The notes: generated by a model not told the origin, from the sequence alone. 64,000 nt of DNA from an uncultured Candidatus Melainabacteria bacterium (GCA_934700385.1 CAKUXO010000003.1:1-64000), one strand, 5' to 3'; numbered from the stretch's first letter, positions 1-8,374 are shown. A program made the numbers and translations.

Positions 1-347
1 CCCCTTAGGGTTCCTCTATTTGGAATACAGCTATATGTTTCTTTTATAAAACTACTAATAAATCTATCTTTTATAGCGTTATAAATTAAATGATGAACAA
101 TTCTATCTCTAAATGAACCTGCCCAAACTTCACGAAGTTTTGGCTCTCTTATAATAAAACAAATGCTTTTACCTATTTCATAAGTGCCATTAAGAAGTTC
201 ATTATGAAGTTTGAAAATATTTTTTTCAAGCTCAAATTCAAATTTCATAGCTTGCATTGTGTTTCTTTTATGTTTTCGACAATCGTAATATGCGTCAAAA
301 AGCCTTTCAATGCTATATTCTTTGGGTTTAGTTTCTTCTTTTTTCAT
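1..347 (-). CDS. DGR-type reverse transcriptase, N-terminal part (cut by window edge)
   Basis: Only the first ~115 residues are inside the window; the frame is open to base 1. I read it from an ATG at 347-345. The visible part has the N-terminal RT region of retron/group II intron/DGR enzymes: a YDCRKHKRN stretch near residue 20, a conserved FEFELEKNI helix, the IIREPKLREV segment, then SFRDRIVHHLIYNAI and ETYSCIPNRGTLRG, which match the RDR-VxHH and S-Y-x-C-x-x-x-x-G-T blocks of DGR reverse transcriptases. The start lies 1 bp after the avd stop codon, so the two are translationally coupled. The catalytic YxDD box would lie off the window. Known role of the family: cDNA synthesis from a template-repeat RNA with mutagenesis at adenines. 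Alternative: another Avd-less RT class, made unlikely by the avd neighbour. Confidence 0.85.
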   Translation of the reverse strand, partial: MKKEETKPKEYSIERLFDAYYDCRKHKRNTMQAMKFEFELEKNIFKLHNELLNGTYEIGKSICFIIREPKLREVWAGSFRDRIVHHLIYNAIKDRFISSFIKETYSCIPNRGTLR

Positions 348-348
348 G

Positions 349-729
349 TTATTTTATTACAATTACTTTTTTCAAAAGTTTATCTGTGTGAGAAAACCAC
401 CCATTCAACTGCTTTTCAATGTCTTGAGATATTTCTGAAATTTGTGCGTAGTGTCCTCTTGGGATGTTTTTTAATTCATAACAAAGTCGAAGTGAAATAT
501 TAATTGTTTGCAACTTTTCAAGCAAAAGTTTAATAGCTTCCGCTCTTTCAAATGTTGTTTTAGCACTGTTTGCACGATAAATTAAAACAATAAATTCATT
601 TGTATCTTTAATTAATTTCTCACCAAGTGTATAGCGATAACTTTTTTGAAAATTAGCAGTTGCCTGTGTAAGTTTTAAAAGAAAATCAAACGCACTTTTA
701 TACACCGTTAAATGATGGTATTGAGCCAT
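349..729 (-). CDS. avd: Avd-like four-helix bundle protein (DGR accessory variability determinant)
   Basis: A 126-residue, all-helical protein of the 23S-IVP/Avd four-helix-bundle family. The blocks YKSAFDFLLKL, KSYRYTLGEKL, FIVLIYRAN, ISLRLCYELKNI and QLNGWF follow the Avd family pattern in order. Avd proteins form a pentameric barrel that binds the DGR reverse transcriptase and template RNA and is required for mutagenic retrohoming (known for the family). Here it precedes the reverse transcriptase with a 1-bp gap, which is what separates it from rRNA-intervening-sequence homologues that occur alone. The neighbour upstream on the same strand is not a variable gene, so the target lies elsewhere. 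No mobile-element ends are visible. Confidence 0.85.
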   Translation of the reverse strand: MAQYHHLTVYKSAFDFLLKLTQATANFQKSYRYTLGEKLIKDTNEFIVLIYRANSAKTTFERAEAIKLLLEKLQTINISLRLCYELKNIPRGHYAQISEISQDIEKQLNGWFSHTDKLLKKVIVIK

Positions 730-866
730 TTTTATTTTACACTATTTTTATATTGACAAAATAATTATCTAAAAAACATTTTTAACTTTCAAGAAATAGT
801 TACAATTTTAATATTATCCATAAAGATATTCATTTTTTCTTTTTCGTATGATAAAATTAAATCGAT

Positions 867-1232
867 ATGAAAAATAGATATAGATTAATTTTGTTTTTTA
901 TATTATCTTTCCTTGCAATGTTTTTTACTTCTTTGCAAGAAAAACATTTTGCGCAAATTAAAACAATTAATTTTGTTAATATTAATAATCCCGCTTCAAT
1001 TCAAACTATTCAAACTTTTGAAAAACCTGCGGTTATTAATTTTAATTCAGCTCAAAAATCCCTTTTAAAAACTAAAAAGAATACTCAAAATTCTTCTAAT
1101 TTCTTTGGAATTATAAGTAACTCTTTTTCATTTTTAAATGAAAAAGTTTCGTATTTTGAAAAAAATAATAAACACAATCTTTTTATTACCTATTCTTTTC
1201 CAAAAAATGAAATAACCCCAAGAGCCCCTTAA
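867..1232 (+). CDS. Hypothetical exported or membrane-anchored protein
   Basis: I do not recognise this 121-residue protein. It starts with a basic residue pair and a hydrophobic stretch (about residues 6-22, LILFFILSFLAMFF), consistent with a signal peptide or N-terminal anchor. The rest is rich in Asn, Lys, Ser and Phe with no domain. There is no Shine-Dalgarno site; a TAAAAT box sits at 852-857, 9 nt before the ATG, so the mRNA may be leaderless. It is followed after 47 bp by another small membrane gene with a good ribosome binding site, so the two may be co-transcribed. Coding status is moderately supported. Confidence 0.45.
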   Translation: MKNRYRLILFFILSFLAMFFTSLQEKHFAQIKTINFVNINNPASIQTIQTFEKPAVINFNSAQKSLLKTKKNTQNSSNFFGIISNSFSFLNEKVSYFEKNNKHNLFITYSFPKNEITPRAP

Positions 1233-1279
1233 AAAGCTCTTTTTCAAAGGTTAATATCATTTTAATAAGGAGAAGAATT

Positions 1280-1468
1280 ATGTTAAACAATAATCAAAGT
1301 TCTTTTGCTGATATTTCATACAAAAAAAATGATAACTCTAAAATTGAAGAAAATTTAGGCATAAATGATTTTGAAAATCAAAACGAATCAACAGGCGCAC
1401 TTGGCGCAATGGCTTGTATTTTCGGTATTTTTATTGTTATGTATGTAATATCTTTGGTTATAAATTAA
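1280..1468 (+). CDS. Small single-span membrane protein
   Basis: A 62-residue protein with a polar, acidic N-terminal half and a single hydrophobic segment at the C-terminus (about residues 40-60, starting GALGAMACIFGIFIVM). An AAGGAGAAG ribosome binding site 6 nt before the ATG and a strong terminator immediately downstream support a real gene. The Gly/Ala-rich segment followed by a membrane span resembles tail-anchored small proteins or unmodified bacteriocin precursors, but no double-glycine leader or transporter is present, so I assign no function. Confidence 0.6.
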   Translation: MLNNNQSSFADISYKKNDNSKIEENLGINDFENQNESTGALGAMACIFGIFIVMYVISLVIN

Positions 1469-1475
1469 TTACATA

Positions 1476-1500
1476 AAAGGCTGTCTAATTGACAGCCTTT
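1476..1500 (+). terminator. Rho-independent terminator
   Basis: A perfect 10-bp stem AAAGGCTGTC / GACAGCCTTT with a 5-nt loop lies 8 nt after the stop codon of the small membrane gene. The A-run before and T-run in the stem let it serve both strands, so it could also end the convergent ribbon-helix-helix gene. Confidence 0.8.
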
Positions 1501-1522
1501 ACACTTTTTAAATTTTAAAACT

Positions 1523-1711
1523 TTAATCCAAGAGCGCTTCAAGCAAAGAAGCATTTTTGCTTGCAAGAGCGTTATCACGCATTTTTGTTTTGTTGATATA
1601 AGTTCTTAGTGCTTCTCTAATCAATTCGCTTCTTGTTCTGTTTTCGCCTTGAGCTACTGAATCGATTTGTGTTAAAAACTTTTCAGGCATTGAAATCAAT
1701 ACTCTCGCCAT
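1523..1711 (-). CDS. CopG/Arc-family ribbon-helix-helix transcriptional regulator (orphan antitoxin-like)
   Basis: A 62-residue protein with the ribbon-helix-helix pattern: beta strand ARVLISMPEKFLTQIDSVA followed by helix residues NRTRSELIREALRTYI, the usual DNA-binding fold of CopG/MetJ/Arc and of antitoxins such as RelB/ParD. A good AGGAGAAAG site precedes the ATG. No toxin gene is adjacent on the same strand, so it is either an orphan antitoxin or a free-standing repressor. It probably binds palindromes near its own promoter, which I did not resolve. Family confidence is high, function low. Confidence 0.75.
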   Translation of the reverse strand: MARVLISMPEKFLTQIDSVAQGENRTRSELIREALRTYINKTKMRDNALASKNASLLEALLD

Positions 1712-1880
1712 ATTCTCTTTCTCCTTTTCAATTGTTTATTTTATCAATCCTACATATATATAAAATATATCTGGCTTAAAAAATTGCCTATTTAAAATAA
1801 TAAATTAAGGTTTTTGTTACAATTCTTAATATTAGTCAAGTTTTAATAGTCTTTTTTATAAAATTCATTAATCAAAAACT

Positions 1881-2261
1881 ATGAAAAACATTATTCTTGA
1901 GCTATTTAAAAATAAAAGAAAATGCAGTCATAAAAACGCACTTTTAACTTCAAATCAAGGCTATTGCCCCGATTGTGGAGAATTTTTAGTTAAAAATTAT
2001 TATCTTGTCAGATGTTCTTGTTGCGATAATAAAAGAGAGGCAAAGTTATCTTGGGGTGAAATTTTGCCAAAAGAAAAATATTGTTCTAACTGTGGTTCAA
2101 AAGAATTTTACATTGAAAAAACTCAAAATCTTAATTTTATTGATGCAAATTATGCGATTTATTTAAAAGAAAAAGACGATGAATATAAAGATTTACATCC
2201 AAATTATCAGGTTTGGGTTGAAAAAGAGGCTCTTGAAATAAAAAGATTGACGGCAAACTAA
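1881..2261 (+). CDS. Double zinc-ribbon protein of unknown function
   Basis: A 126-residue protein with three cysteine pairs: CPDCG near residue 31, CSCCDNK near 45 and CSNCGSK near 68, plus an early CSHK. Together these form one or two zinc ribbons. The C-terminal part is acidic and charged (KEKDDEYKDLHPN). No catalytic domain is visible. It lies just upstream (23 bp) of the aldolase gene and may share its transcript, but the aldolase has its own -10-like box. I cannot name a family. Confidence 0.55.
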   Translation: MKNIILELFKNKRKCSHKNALLTSNQGYCPDCGEFLVKNYYLVRCSCCDNKREAKLSWGEILPKEKYCSNCGSKEFYIEKTQNLNFIDANYAIYLKEKDDEYKDLHPNYQVWVEKEALEIKRLTAN

Positions 2262-2284
2262 AAATTTATGCTAAAATTAAAGCT

Positions 2285-3256
2285 ATGGCACAAATTAAAA
2301 TCTTAGATTGCACACTTCGTGATGGCGGATATATTAACGAATGGAATTTTGGAATTGATAAAATTAAATCAATTGCTAAAAATTTAATCTTATCTAAAAT
2401 AGATTTTATTGAGCTTGGTTTTTTAACAAAAGAAAAATCTACTTTTCAAACGGCACTATTCAATTCTTTTGATGTAATTAAAAAAATAACAGATGAAATT
2501 CAAAATCTTGATAACCTTTGTTTAATGGTTCAATATTCAAAATTTCCGCTTGAAGAAATAATAGAAAAATCCCCAATTAAAAATATAAGAGTAATCTTTA
2601 AAAAACAAGATGTAATTAATGCGCTTGCTTTTTGTAAAAAATTAAAAGAAAATGGTTTCAATGTTTTTATTAATCCAACCTACATTAATCAATATAGCCA
2701 CAATGAATTAATTAATTTAATTTCTTTAATTAATTCAATTAATCCTTTTTGTATGACTTTAGTTGATACTTTGGGAATGTTAAAAAGAAGCGATATAATT
2801 AATCTTTTTAAAATATTAGATGAAAATTTAGAAAAAAATATCGCTCTTGGTTTTCATAGCCATGATAACCTTGGGCTTGCTTTTTTAAATGCTCAAACAT
2901 TAATTGAGTTATCTAAAAAAAGAGATTTAATAATAGATTCAAGCCTTTTTGGAATGGGTAGAGGGGCTGGGAACATTCAAAGCGAACTTTTGGTTAAATA
3001 TTTAAACGATAACTATAATAAAAATTATGATATTTTAACAATTTTAAAAATAATGAGAGAAGAAATTGAACCTATTTATAACTTAAAACCTTGGGGCGCA
3101 ACTGTTCCATATTATTTGGCAGCCCTAAATCATTGTCACCCTAATTACGCTAAGGTTCTAGAAAAAAAAGATTTACCTATTGAAAAAATGGATGAAATCC
3201 TAAAAAACATCCCCGAAGATAAAAAAACAGAATTTGATGTTGATGTAATTAAATAA
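2285..3256 (+). CDS. HMGL/DRE-TIM aldolase (4-hydroxy-2-oxovalerate aldolase-like)
   Basis: A 323-residue TIM-barrel metallolyase. The N-terminus carries the signature LDCTLRDGGYINEW with the catalytic Arg and metal-binding Asp of the DRE-TIM superfamily. GFHSHDNLGLAFLNA near residue 193 supplies the metal-ligand His-x-His, and GMGRGAGNIQSE near 225 is the third conserved block. The family includes 4-hydroxy-2-oxovalerate aldolase, HMG-CoA lyase and aldolases found in surface polysaccharide clusters. Without neighbours from aromatic catabolism, a carbohydrate or unknown role is as likely. A TGCTAAAAT box ends 7 nt before the ATG, so the mRNA may be leaderless. A strong terminator starts in its stop codon. 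Confidence 0.75.
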   Translation: MAQIKILDCTLRDGGYINEWNFGIDKIKSIAKNLILSKIDFIELGFLTKEKSTFQTALFNSFDVIKKITDEIQNLDNLCLMVQYSKFPLEEIIEKSPIKNIRVIFKKQDVINALAFCKKLKENGFNVFINPTYINQYSHNELINLISLINSINPFCMTLVDTLGMLKRSDIINLFKILDENLEKNIALGFHSHDNLGLAFLNAQTLIELSKKRDLIIDSSLFGMGRGAGNIQSELLVKYLNDNYNKNYDILTILKIMREEIEPIYNLKPWGATVPYYLAALNHCHPNYAKVLEKKDLPIEKMDEILKNIPEDKKTEFDVDVIK

Positions 3257-3281
3257 TCCATGAGAAAAAATCTCATGGATT
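3255..3281 (+). terminator. Rho-independent terminator
   Basis: A perfect 11-bp stem AATCCATGAGA / TCTCATGGATT with an AAAAA loop overlaps the aldolase stop codon and is followed by TATTGTATTTT. It separates the aldolase from the defence-type operon downstream. Confidence 0.85.
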
Positions 3282-3338
3282 ATTGTATTTTAAATTTTTA
3301 ATGTAATAATTAACTATATAGTTAATAAGGTAATTAAA

Positions 3339-4550
3339 ATGTTATGTCAATTTTCATTTGAAAACTTTAAATCTCATAAAAATTTATCAACTCTTGATTT
3401 ATGTGCTGAACCATTAAGTGAACATATAGATAGCTTAATTGTTGATAAAGATGGAGAAAAATTTCTTCCTGTGTCAGTTATATATGGACCAAATGGCGGT
3501 GGAAAATCTAATACGCTTGAAGCTATTTATTATTTTTTCGGTTTTATTTTAAACTTAGAAAACATTTCTAAAAAAAGAGTAAAATATTCAACTCCGGATG
3601 TTCCATATCATAAATTTGATTTAGAATGCAAAAATAAACCAACAAAATTTGATGTTTTATTTAGAACAACAAATTATGAAGTAAGTTATCAAATTTCAAT
3701 TTTAGGTAAAGAAGTTGTTGAAGAATATCTTTATGTAAAAAAAATAAATACAAATGATGCAAAAACTTTAATTGAAAGAAATGAAAATGAAACAAAATTA
3801 TATGATGTTTTAGAAGATATCCCTGTAAGCAAAGTAAGCAGAAATATCCCCCTTCTTTCTCATATAGCTTTTAATTATGATGTTGATATAATTAATGAAA
3901 TTATAAACTGGTTTTTAAATTCAAGATTTATTAACTTTGGAAATTTTATTCAAGAAAGAAATATTAATGTTCCTAATACTGATGAAGAAATAAAAAAAAC
4001 TATCTCTCTTTTAAATCAAATGGGAATAAATATTAAAGAAATCAGAAAAGTTAAAGATGAAAATAATGATGAAATTAAAGACGTCTATATTAAAAAAATA
4101 AATAAAAACGGTGACTTAATTGAGCTAAATTTTTATGAAGAATCATCCGGAACTCAAAAAGTGTTTAGTTTTTCAATGGATATTTTATATAGCCTTTTTA
4201 AAGGTGGAATTTTGGTTGTAGATGAATTAGATGCAAAACTTCATCCTAAACTATTAGAATTCATTATTCAACTTTTTACAAATAAAGAAACAAATAAAAA
4301 AGGCGCACAACTTATTTTAACTTCGCATGATGTTTCAACAATGAATAGTGATGTCTTTAGGCGTGATGAAATTTGGTTTTGTGCGCTTAATCCTGATAAT
4401 GTTTCAATGTTATATTCTTTATATTCTTTTAAAAAAGAAGATGGAACAAAAACAAGAAAAGATGAATCTTATGGAAAAAGATATTTAGAAGGAAAATATG
4501 GCGCTGACCCATATCTTAGAAAAATGATAGATTGGGAAGATGATGTCTAA
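3339..4550 (+). CDS. AAA/ABC-type ATPase of an RloAB/AbiL-like defence system
   Basis: A 403-residue SMC/OLD-like ATPase. The Walker A motif GPNGGGKS lies at residues 50-57 after an N-terminal FSFENFKSHKN strand-turn typical of this class. An ABC-signature-like ESSGTQKVF is near 267, Walker B ILVVDELDAKLHP near 289, and an H-loop TSHDVSTM near 327. It overlaps the RloB-type gene by 11 bp. Such ATPases sense or gate a partner nuclease in abortive-infection systems (AbiL, RloAB, PARIS-like pairs; established family knowledge). The system identity here is inferred from the pair. A modest AAGG site lies ahead of the ATG. Confidence 0.85.
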   Translation: MLCQFSFENFKSHKNLSTLDLCAEPLSEHIDSLIVDKDGEKFLPVSVIYGPNGGGKSNTLEAIYYFFGFILNLENISKKRVKYSTPDVPYHKFDLECKNKPTKFDVLFRTTNYEVSYQISILGKEVVEEYLYVKKINTNDAKTLIERNENETKLYDVLEDIPVSKVSRNIPLLSHIAFNYDVDIINEIINWFLNSRFINFGNFIQERNINVPNTDEEIKKTISLLNQMGINIKEIRKVKDENNDEIKDVYIKKINKNGDLIELNFYEESSGTQKVFSFSMDILYSLFKGGILVVDELDAKLHPKLLEFIIQLFTNKETNKKGAQLILTSHDVSTMNSDVFRRDEIWFCALNPDNVSMLYSLYSFKKEDGTKTRKDESYGKRYLEGKYGADPYLRKMIDWEDDV

Positions 4551-5208
4551 GCCGATTAAAAAAAGTGACAAAGCTAAAATCAAAAATCCTTTTGAAAGAA
4601 AAAAGAAGAAGTTTTATTCTGAACTTCCGCCTTATACATATATTGTTTGTGAAGGCACAAAAACTGAACCTATTTATCTAGAATCAATTAAAAAAGAAAT
4701 AAATAAAAAATATTGGGATTTTTCTCAAGGCGAAAGAATAATTATAAAAGGCGCAGGCGCTAATACCCTTTCATTATTAGATTTTGCCAGAAAAAACGTC
4801 GAATATGATATGCCAAATGCTCAAAAAGTTTGGCTTGTTTATGATAAAGATAGTTTTCCGCAAGATAAATTTGATTCAACCCAATTCAGCGTTGATAACA
4901 GAAAAGATAAAAGAGAATATAGAACAGCTTGGTCTAATGAATGCTTTGAACTTTGGTTGGTTTTGCATTTTCAAAATCTTGAATCTGACATCGGTAGAGA
5001 AAAATATTGTAAAATTTTAAGAAGATATATTCCTAAATATCAAAAGAATTATCAAAATATTTATACAGATTTAAAAGATAAAATCCCAGACGCTATTAAA
5101 AGAGCTAAAAAACAGTATCAAAGCTATAAAGAAGGCACCCCACCATCTAAAATGACTCCCTCGACAAAAATGTGGGAACTTATGGAAGAATTGTTAAGAT
5201 ATTTGTAA
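4540..5208 (+). CDS. RloB-family TOPRIM-like protein (AbiLii-like effector)
   Basis: A 222-residue RloB protein. A basic N-terminus is followed by YIVCEGTKTEPIY near residue 38 (the acidic TOPRIM Glu), VWLVYDKDSF near 102 (the D-x-D pair) and the RloB hallmark WSNECFELWLVLHF near 131. RloB/AbiLii proteins are predicted TOPRIM nucleases paired with an upstream ATPase. It begins inside the ATPase stop region, which gives tight coupling. The start could be the first or second Met of MMSK. No phage or mobile genes flank the pair. Confidence 0.85.
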   Translation: MMSKPIKKSDKAKIKNPFERKKKKFYSELPPYTYIVCEGTKTEPIYLESIKKEINKKYWDFSQGERIIIKGAGANTLSLLDFARKNVEYDMPNAQKVWLVYDKDSFPQDKFDSTQFSVDNRKDKREYRTAWSNECFELWLVLHFQNLESDIGREKYCKILRRYIPKYQKNYQNIYTDLKDKIPDAIKRAKKQYQSYKEGTPPSKMTPSTKMWELMEELLRYL

Positions 5209-5892
5209 TTATTTAATATATTCCCTATAGTTAGCTTTAATGTCTTTATAAAGCTCTTTTAGGCTTTCTTCGATTTTTTGTCTTATTTCTTCTGTTTTTT
5301 CATCGTCTAAATCTTTAGGAACGGGAATTGGTTCGCCAAAAAGCATAACGAGTTTTGTCCCTAAAAGTGGGAAACGAAATTCATCCCAAGAATTAAATTT
5401 AATAAAAGATTTTTGTGGGCTCCACCAAACAGCAGGAACAACAGGAACTTGTGCCATTTTAGCTATTTCAATTATTCCTTTTTTAACAACTCTGTTTGGC
5501 CCTTTTGGTCCATCAATTGTGATAGCGCCATTAATATTTTCATCTTTAATTCTTTTAATTAATTCAAGGCTTGCTTTAGCGCCCCCTCTTGTTTTTGAAC
5601 CTCTTACGGTTTCAACTCCCATGGCGTTTGCTGCTCTTGAAATAATTTCACCATCTTGTGAATTAGAAACCATAATGCAGGTTTTTCTGCCTTGATTACA
5701 AGAAAAAACGCCGCATTGGTGCGCATGCCAAAGGGCAAAAACACATTTTTCTTTTGGATAGTTAACGCATTTGCAGTTATAAAAAATTCTTATAAAGCTA
5801 AAAAGTGCTATAACCAAAAATGAAAGAAAATCTGTTCCTTTTTGTTTTCTTAAGGTTTTGAATTTATTTTTAAATTTTTTAACAATACTCAA
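5209..5892 (-). CDS. LPLAT/DUF374-family acyltransferase
   Basis: A 227-residue lysophospholipid-acyltransferase-like protein of the DUF374 branch. One membrane-associated segment (about residues 23-36, SFLVIALFSFIRIF) is followed by ALWHAHQCGVF (the acyltransferase His block), VRGSKTRGG and TIDGPKGPNRVVKKG, the family's second and third conserved blocks. Members acylate lipid A or phospholipid precursors in many bacteria, but the substrate cannot be read from sequence. It sits 2 bp after the hisD stop, so it is probably the last gene of that transcription unit. The acidic residue of the usual H-x4-D box is replaced by another residue here, as is common in DUF374. Confidence 0.75.
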   Translation of the reverse strand: MSIVKKFKNKFKTLRKQKGTDFLSFLVIALFSFIRIFYNCKCVNYPKEKCVFALWHAHQCGVFSCNQGRKTCIMVSNSQDGEIISRAANAMGVETVRGSKTRGGAKASLELIKRIKDENINGAITIDGPKGPNRVVKKGIIEIAKMAQVPVVPAVWWSPQKSFIKFNSWDEFRFPLLGTKLVMLFGEPIPVPKDLDDEKTEEIRQKIEESLKELYKDIKANYREYIK

Positions 5893-5894
5893 TT

Positions 5895-7145
5895 TTAACT
5901 CCTTAAATCGCTTGCGAGTTTGTGGGCAAAAAGTCCTTCTGCTTTTGCTAAAACAGAAGCGGTTTTTGCCAGTTTTTTTGAATAATTTTCATCTAGGTTT
6001 TGTTGCGTTTGAATTTTTATAAAATCAAACACAGATAGCCCTCCTGTATATTTTGCGCATTTATTGGTTGGAAGTACATGATTTGTTCCGGAACAATAAT
6101 CTCCAAGGACTTCTGCGCAATTTCTGCCTATAAACATAGAGCCATAATTTTTAAATTTATCTTTAATTTCATCTTGATTTTTTGTTAATATTTCAAGGTG
6201 TTCGGGCGCTCTTTCGTTTGAAATTTCAATTGCTTCTTCAATTGAATTAACAATTATTGCAAAAGATTTTTCAAAGGAAACACTTGCTATTTCTTTTGTT
6301 TCAAGGGTTTGAAGAAAATTTTTTGCTTCTTTTTCAACTTCAAGCGCTAAATCTTTATTTGTTGTAATTAAATAGCTTCTTGCGTCTTTATCATGTTCAC
6401 ATTGGGCTAGCATATCTGCTGCAATTAATTTTGCATCTTTAATATCATCAGCTACAATTAAAACTTCAGACGGTCCTGCTATAAAATCGATGTCACATTG
6501 ACCATAAACCGCTTTTTTGGCAGCTGCAACATATTTATTCCCAGGGCCTGTTATTTTATCAACAGCCTTAATTGTTTCACTTCCTAAGGCAAAAGCGGCA
6601 ATTGCTTGTGCGCCACCTAACTTATAAATTTTCGTTGCGCCTGAAAAATGAGCACTTACAATTACTTCAGGAGTTATTTTAGGACTTGTAAGATAAATTT
6701 CTTTAACACCTGCAACAACAGCTGGAATAATATTCATATAGCAAGAACTTAAAAGCGGATAATTTCCCCCAGGGCAATAGCAAAGCACCCTTTCAAGAGG
6801 GATTATTTTTTGAGATAAAATAGAATTTTCTTTTTTAAGTTCAATTTCTTTAATAGAATTCATTTGTGCAATTGAAAATTCCTTAACGTTTTCAATTGCA
6901 ATTTTAAGAGCTTCTAAAACATTTTTATCTATTTTTTCATAGGCTTTTTTAATTTCATCTTCACTAACTAAAAAATCTTTTGAAGTTTTAAAATCACCAT
7001 CTTTAAATTTTTTAGATAGTTCAATTAAAGCCTTATCTCCATTTTTTCTTACGTCATTAATTATTTCATCAACGCAAGAAAGGTTTTCTATGTCTATTTT
7101 TTTGAAAAAAGAATCATCTATTTTATCATAGTTTATTATTTTCAT
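5895..7145 (-). CDS. hisD: Histidinol dehydrogenase
   Basis: A 416-residue enzyme catalysing the last two oxidations of histidine synthesis (histidinol to histidine, NAD-dependent, zinc). The visible motifs are GPGNKYVAAAK, AGPSEVLIVAD, the zinc/substrate block AQCEHDKDA, the catalytic pair in NERAPEHLE and GDYCSGTNHVLPT. Length is near the usual ~430. The ATG overlaps the stop of the upstream HisA-HisI-HisE gene by one base (TAATG), so two steps of the pathway are translationally coupled. Other his genes are not in the window. Confidence 0.95.
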   Translation of the reverse strand: MKIINYDKIDDSFFKKIDIENLSCVDEIINDVRKNGDKALIELSKKFKDGDFKTSKDFLVSEDEIKKAYEKIDKNVLEALKIAIENVKEFSIAQMNSIKEIELKKENSILSQKIIPLERVLCYCPGGNYPLLSSCYMNIIPAVVAGVKEIYLTSPKITPEVIVSAHFSGATKIYKLGGAQAIAAFALGSETIKAVDKITGPGNKYVAAAKKAVYGQCDIDFIAGPSEVLIVADDIKDAKLIAADMLAQCEHDKDARSYLITTNKDLALEVEKEAKNFLQTLETKEIASVSFEKSFAIIVNSIEEAIEISNERAPEHLEILTKNQDEIKDKFKNYGSMFIGRNCAEVLGDYCSGTNHVLPTNKCAKYTGGLSVFDFIKIQTQQNLDENYSKKLAKTASVLAKAEGLFAHKLASDLRS

Positions 7146-8374
7146 TATTTTGATCTCGATTTTAAGTTGTTCCTAATGTCCTCAAAAGTTGTGTTATGTA
7201 GTGCCATAAACACAAAAAGATGATAAATTAAATCAGCAGCTTCCCAGCCAAGTCCGTCACCTTGTTCAAAATTAACGGTTTCAAAGGCTTCTTCCATAAT
7301 TTTTCTTTTAAGATAAAACTCATCTTTGAAAAGCTTTGTTGTATAACTGTTTTGAGGCATTTTTTCTTTTCTATCTTTAATTAGCTCATAAAGTTCTTCA
7401 AAAGTGAAATTTTTATCTTCAAAACAACTGTATCTATCAAGATGACAAGCGTTTCCTTTTTGATTTACGGTGAATAAAATTGCATCTTTATCACAATCAA
7501 ATTTTGCATTTAAAAGTTCTTGAGTGTTTCCACTTGTTAAACCTTTTGTCCATAATTCTTTTCTTGAACGAGAATAGTATGTTGCAAGCCCTTCTTTAAA
7601 AGATTTCTTTAAAGATTCAGGGGTTGAATAAGCTAACATAAGAACTTGGTGAGTCATTTTATCTTGTACAATTGTAGGGATTAAGCCACCTTGTTTTTCA
7701 AAATCTAAACAAGCGCAAAAAGCGTCTTCAAGGTTTACTTTGCCTGTATAAATGCACATACCTAGTTGGCAATTTATGTTATTTTTTTCAAGTTCAACAA
7801 TTTCTTCAATAGAACAAATGCCGCCTGCTGCGGTTATTGGGTTTTTTGTTTGAGAGGCAATTTCTTTAATAAATTCAACATTTGTGCCTTCAAGCATACC
7901 TTCTCTTTCAACAATTGTGAATAAAAAGCCGCAACAATAATCTTCAAAACGTTTAACATAATCCAATGTTGAAAATTGGCTAACTTCTTGCCAGCCTTTA
8001 GTTGTGATTTTTCCATCACGAGAATCAATTGCAACAAGAACTCTTGATTTTGGCAATTTTGATAAGAAATCTTCGCTTGCGGCGGTGCCGATTATGATTT
8101 TTTTAGCACCCCAAGATAAAACTTGTTTTGCTTTTTCGATTGTACGAATGCCGCCACCAACTCTACAAGGGGCAATTTTACAGATTTTTTTGATTAGTTC
8201 TTCGTTATTTTTACCTGTTCTAAGTGCGCTATCAAGGTCAATAACCGCTACTTCGCCAAATCTTGCGTAATATTTTGCAAGTTCTAAGACATTTTCTCTT
8301 TCTAAAACCTTTGTTTTACCTTGTTGAAGTTGAACCGCTTTGCCATCCATTAAATCAATACTTGCTACAATCAT
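7145..8374 (-). CDS. hisA-hisIE: HisA-HisI-HisE tri-domain fusion
   Basis: A 409-residue fusion of three histidine enzymes. Residues 1 to ~228 are HisA (ProFAR isomerase TIM barrel): Asp in ASIDLMDGK, VGGGIRTIEKA, IIIGTAAS, second Asp in VAIDSRDGK and phosphate-site AAGGICS. About 230-330 is HisI (PR-AMP cyclohydrolase): TYYSRSRKELWTKG, DCDKDAI and NACHLDRYSCF. About 340-409 is HisE (PR-ATP pyrophosphatase): KRKIMEEAFETV and EAADLIYHLFVF. HisIE fusions are common; adding HisA at the N-terminus puts steps 2, 3 and 4 in one chain. Catalytic residues appear intact in each part. It precedes hisD with a 1-bp overlap. Confidence 0.9.
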   Translation of the reverse strand: MIVASIDLMDGKAVQLQQGKTKVLERENVLELAKYYARFGEVAVIDLDSALRTGKNNEELIKKICKIAPCRVGGGIRTIEKAKQVLSWGAKKIIIGTAASEDFLSKLPKSRVLVAIDSRDGKITTKGWQEVSQFSTLDYVKRFEDYCCGFLFTIVEREGMLEGTNVEFIKEIASQTKNPITAAGGICSIEEIVELEKNNINCQLGMCIYTGKVNLEDAFCACLDFEKQGGLIPTIVQDKMTHQVLMLAYSTPESLKKSFKEGLATYYSRSRKELWTKGLTSGNTQELLNAKFDCDKDAILFTVNQKGNACHLDRYSCFEDKNFTFEELYELIKDRKEKMPQNSYTTKLFKDEFYLKRKIMEEAFETVNFEQGDGLGWEAADLIYHLFVFMALHNTTFEDIRNNLKSRSK

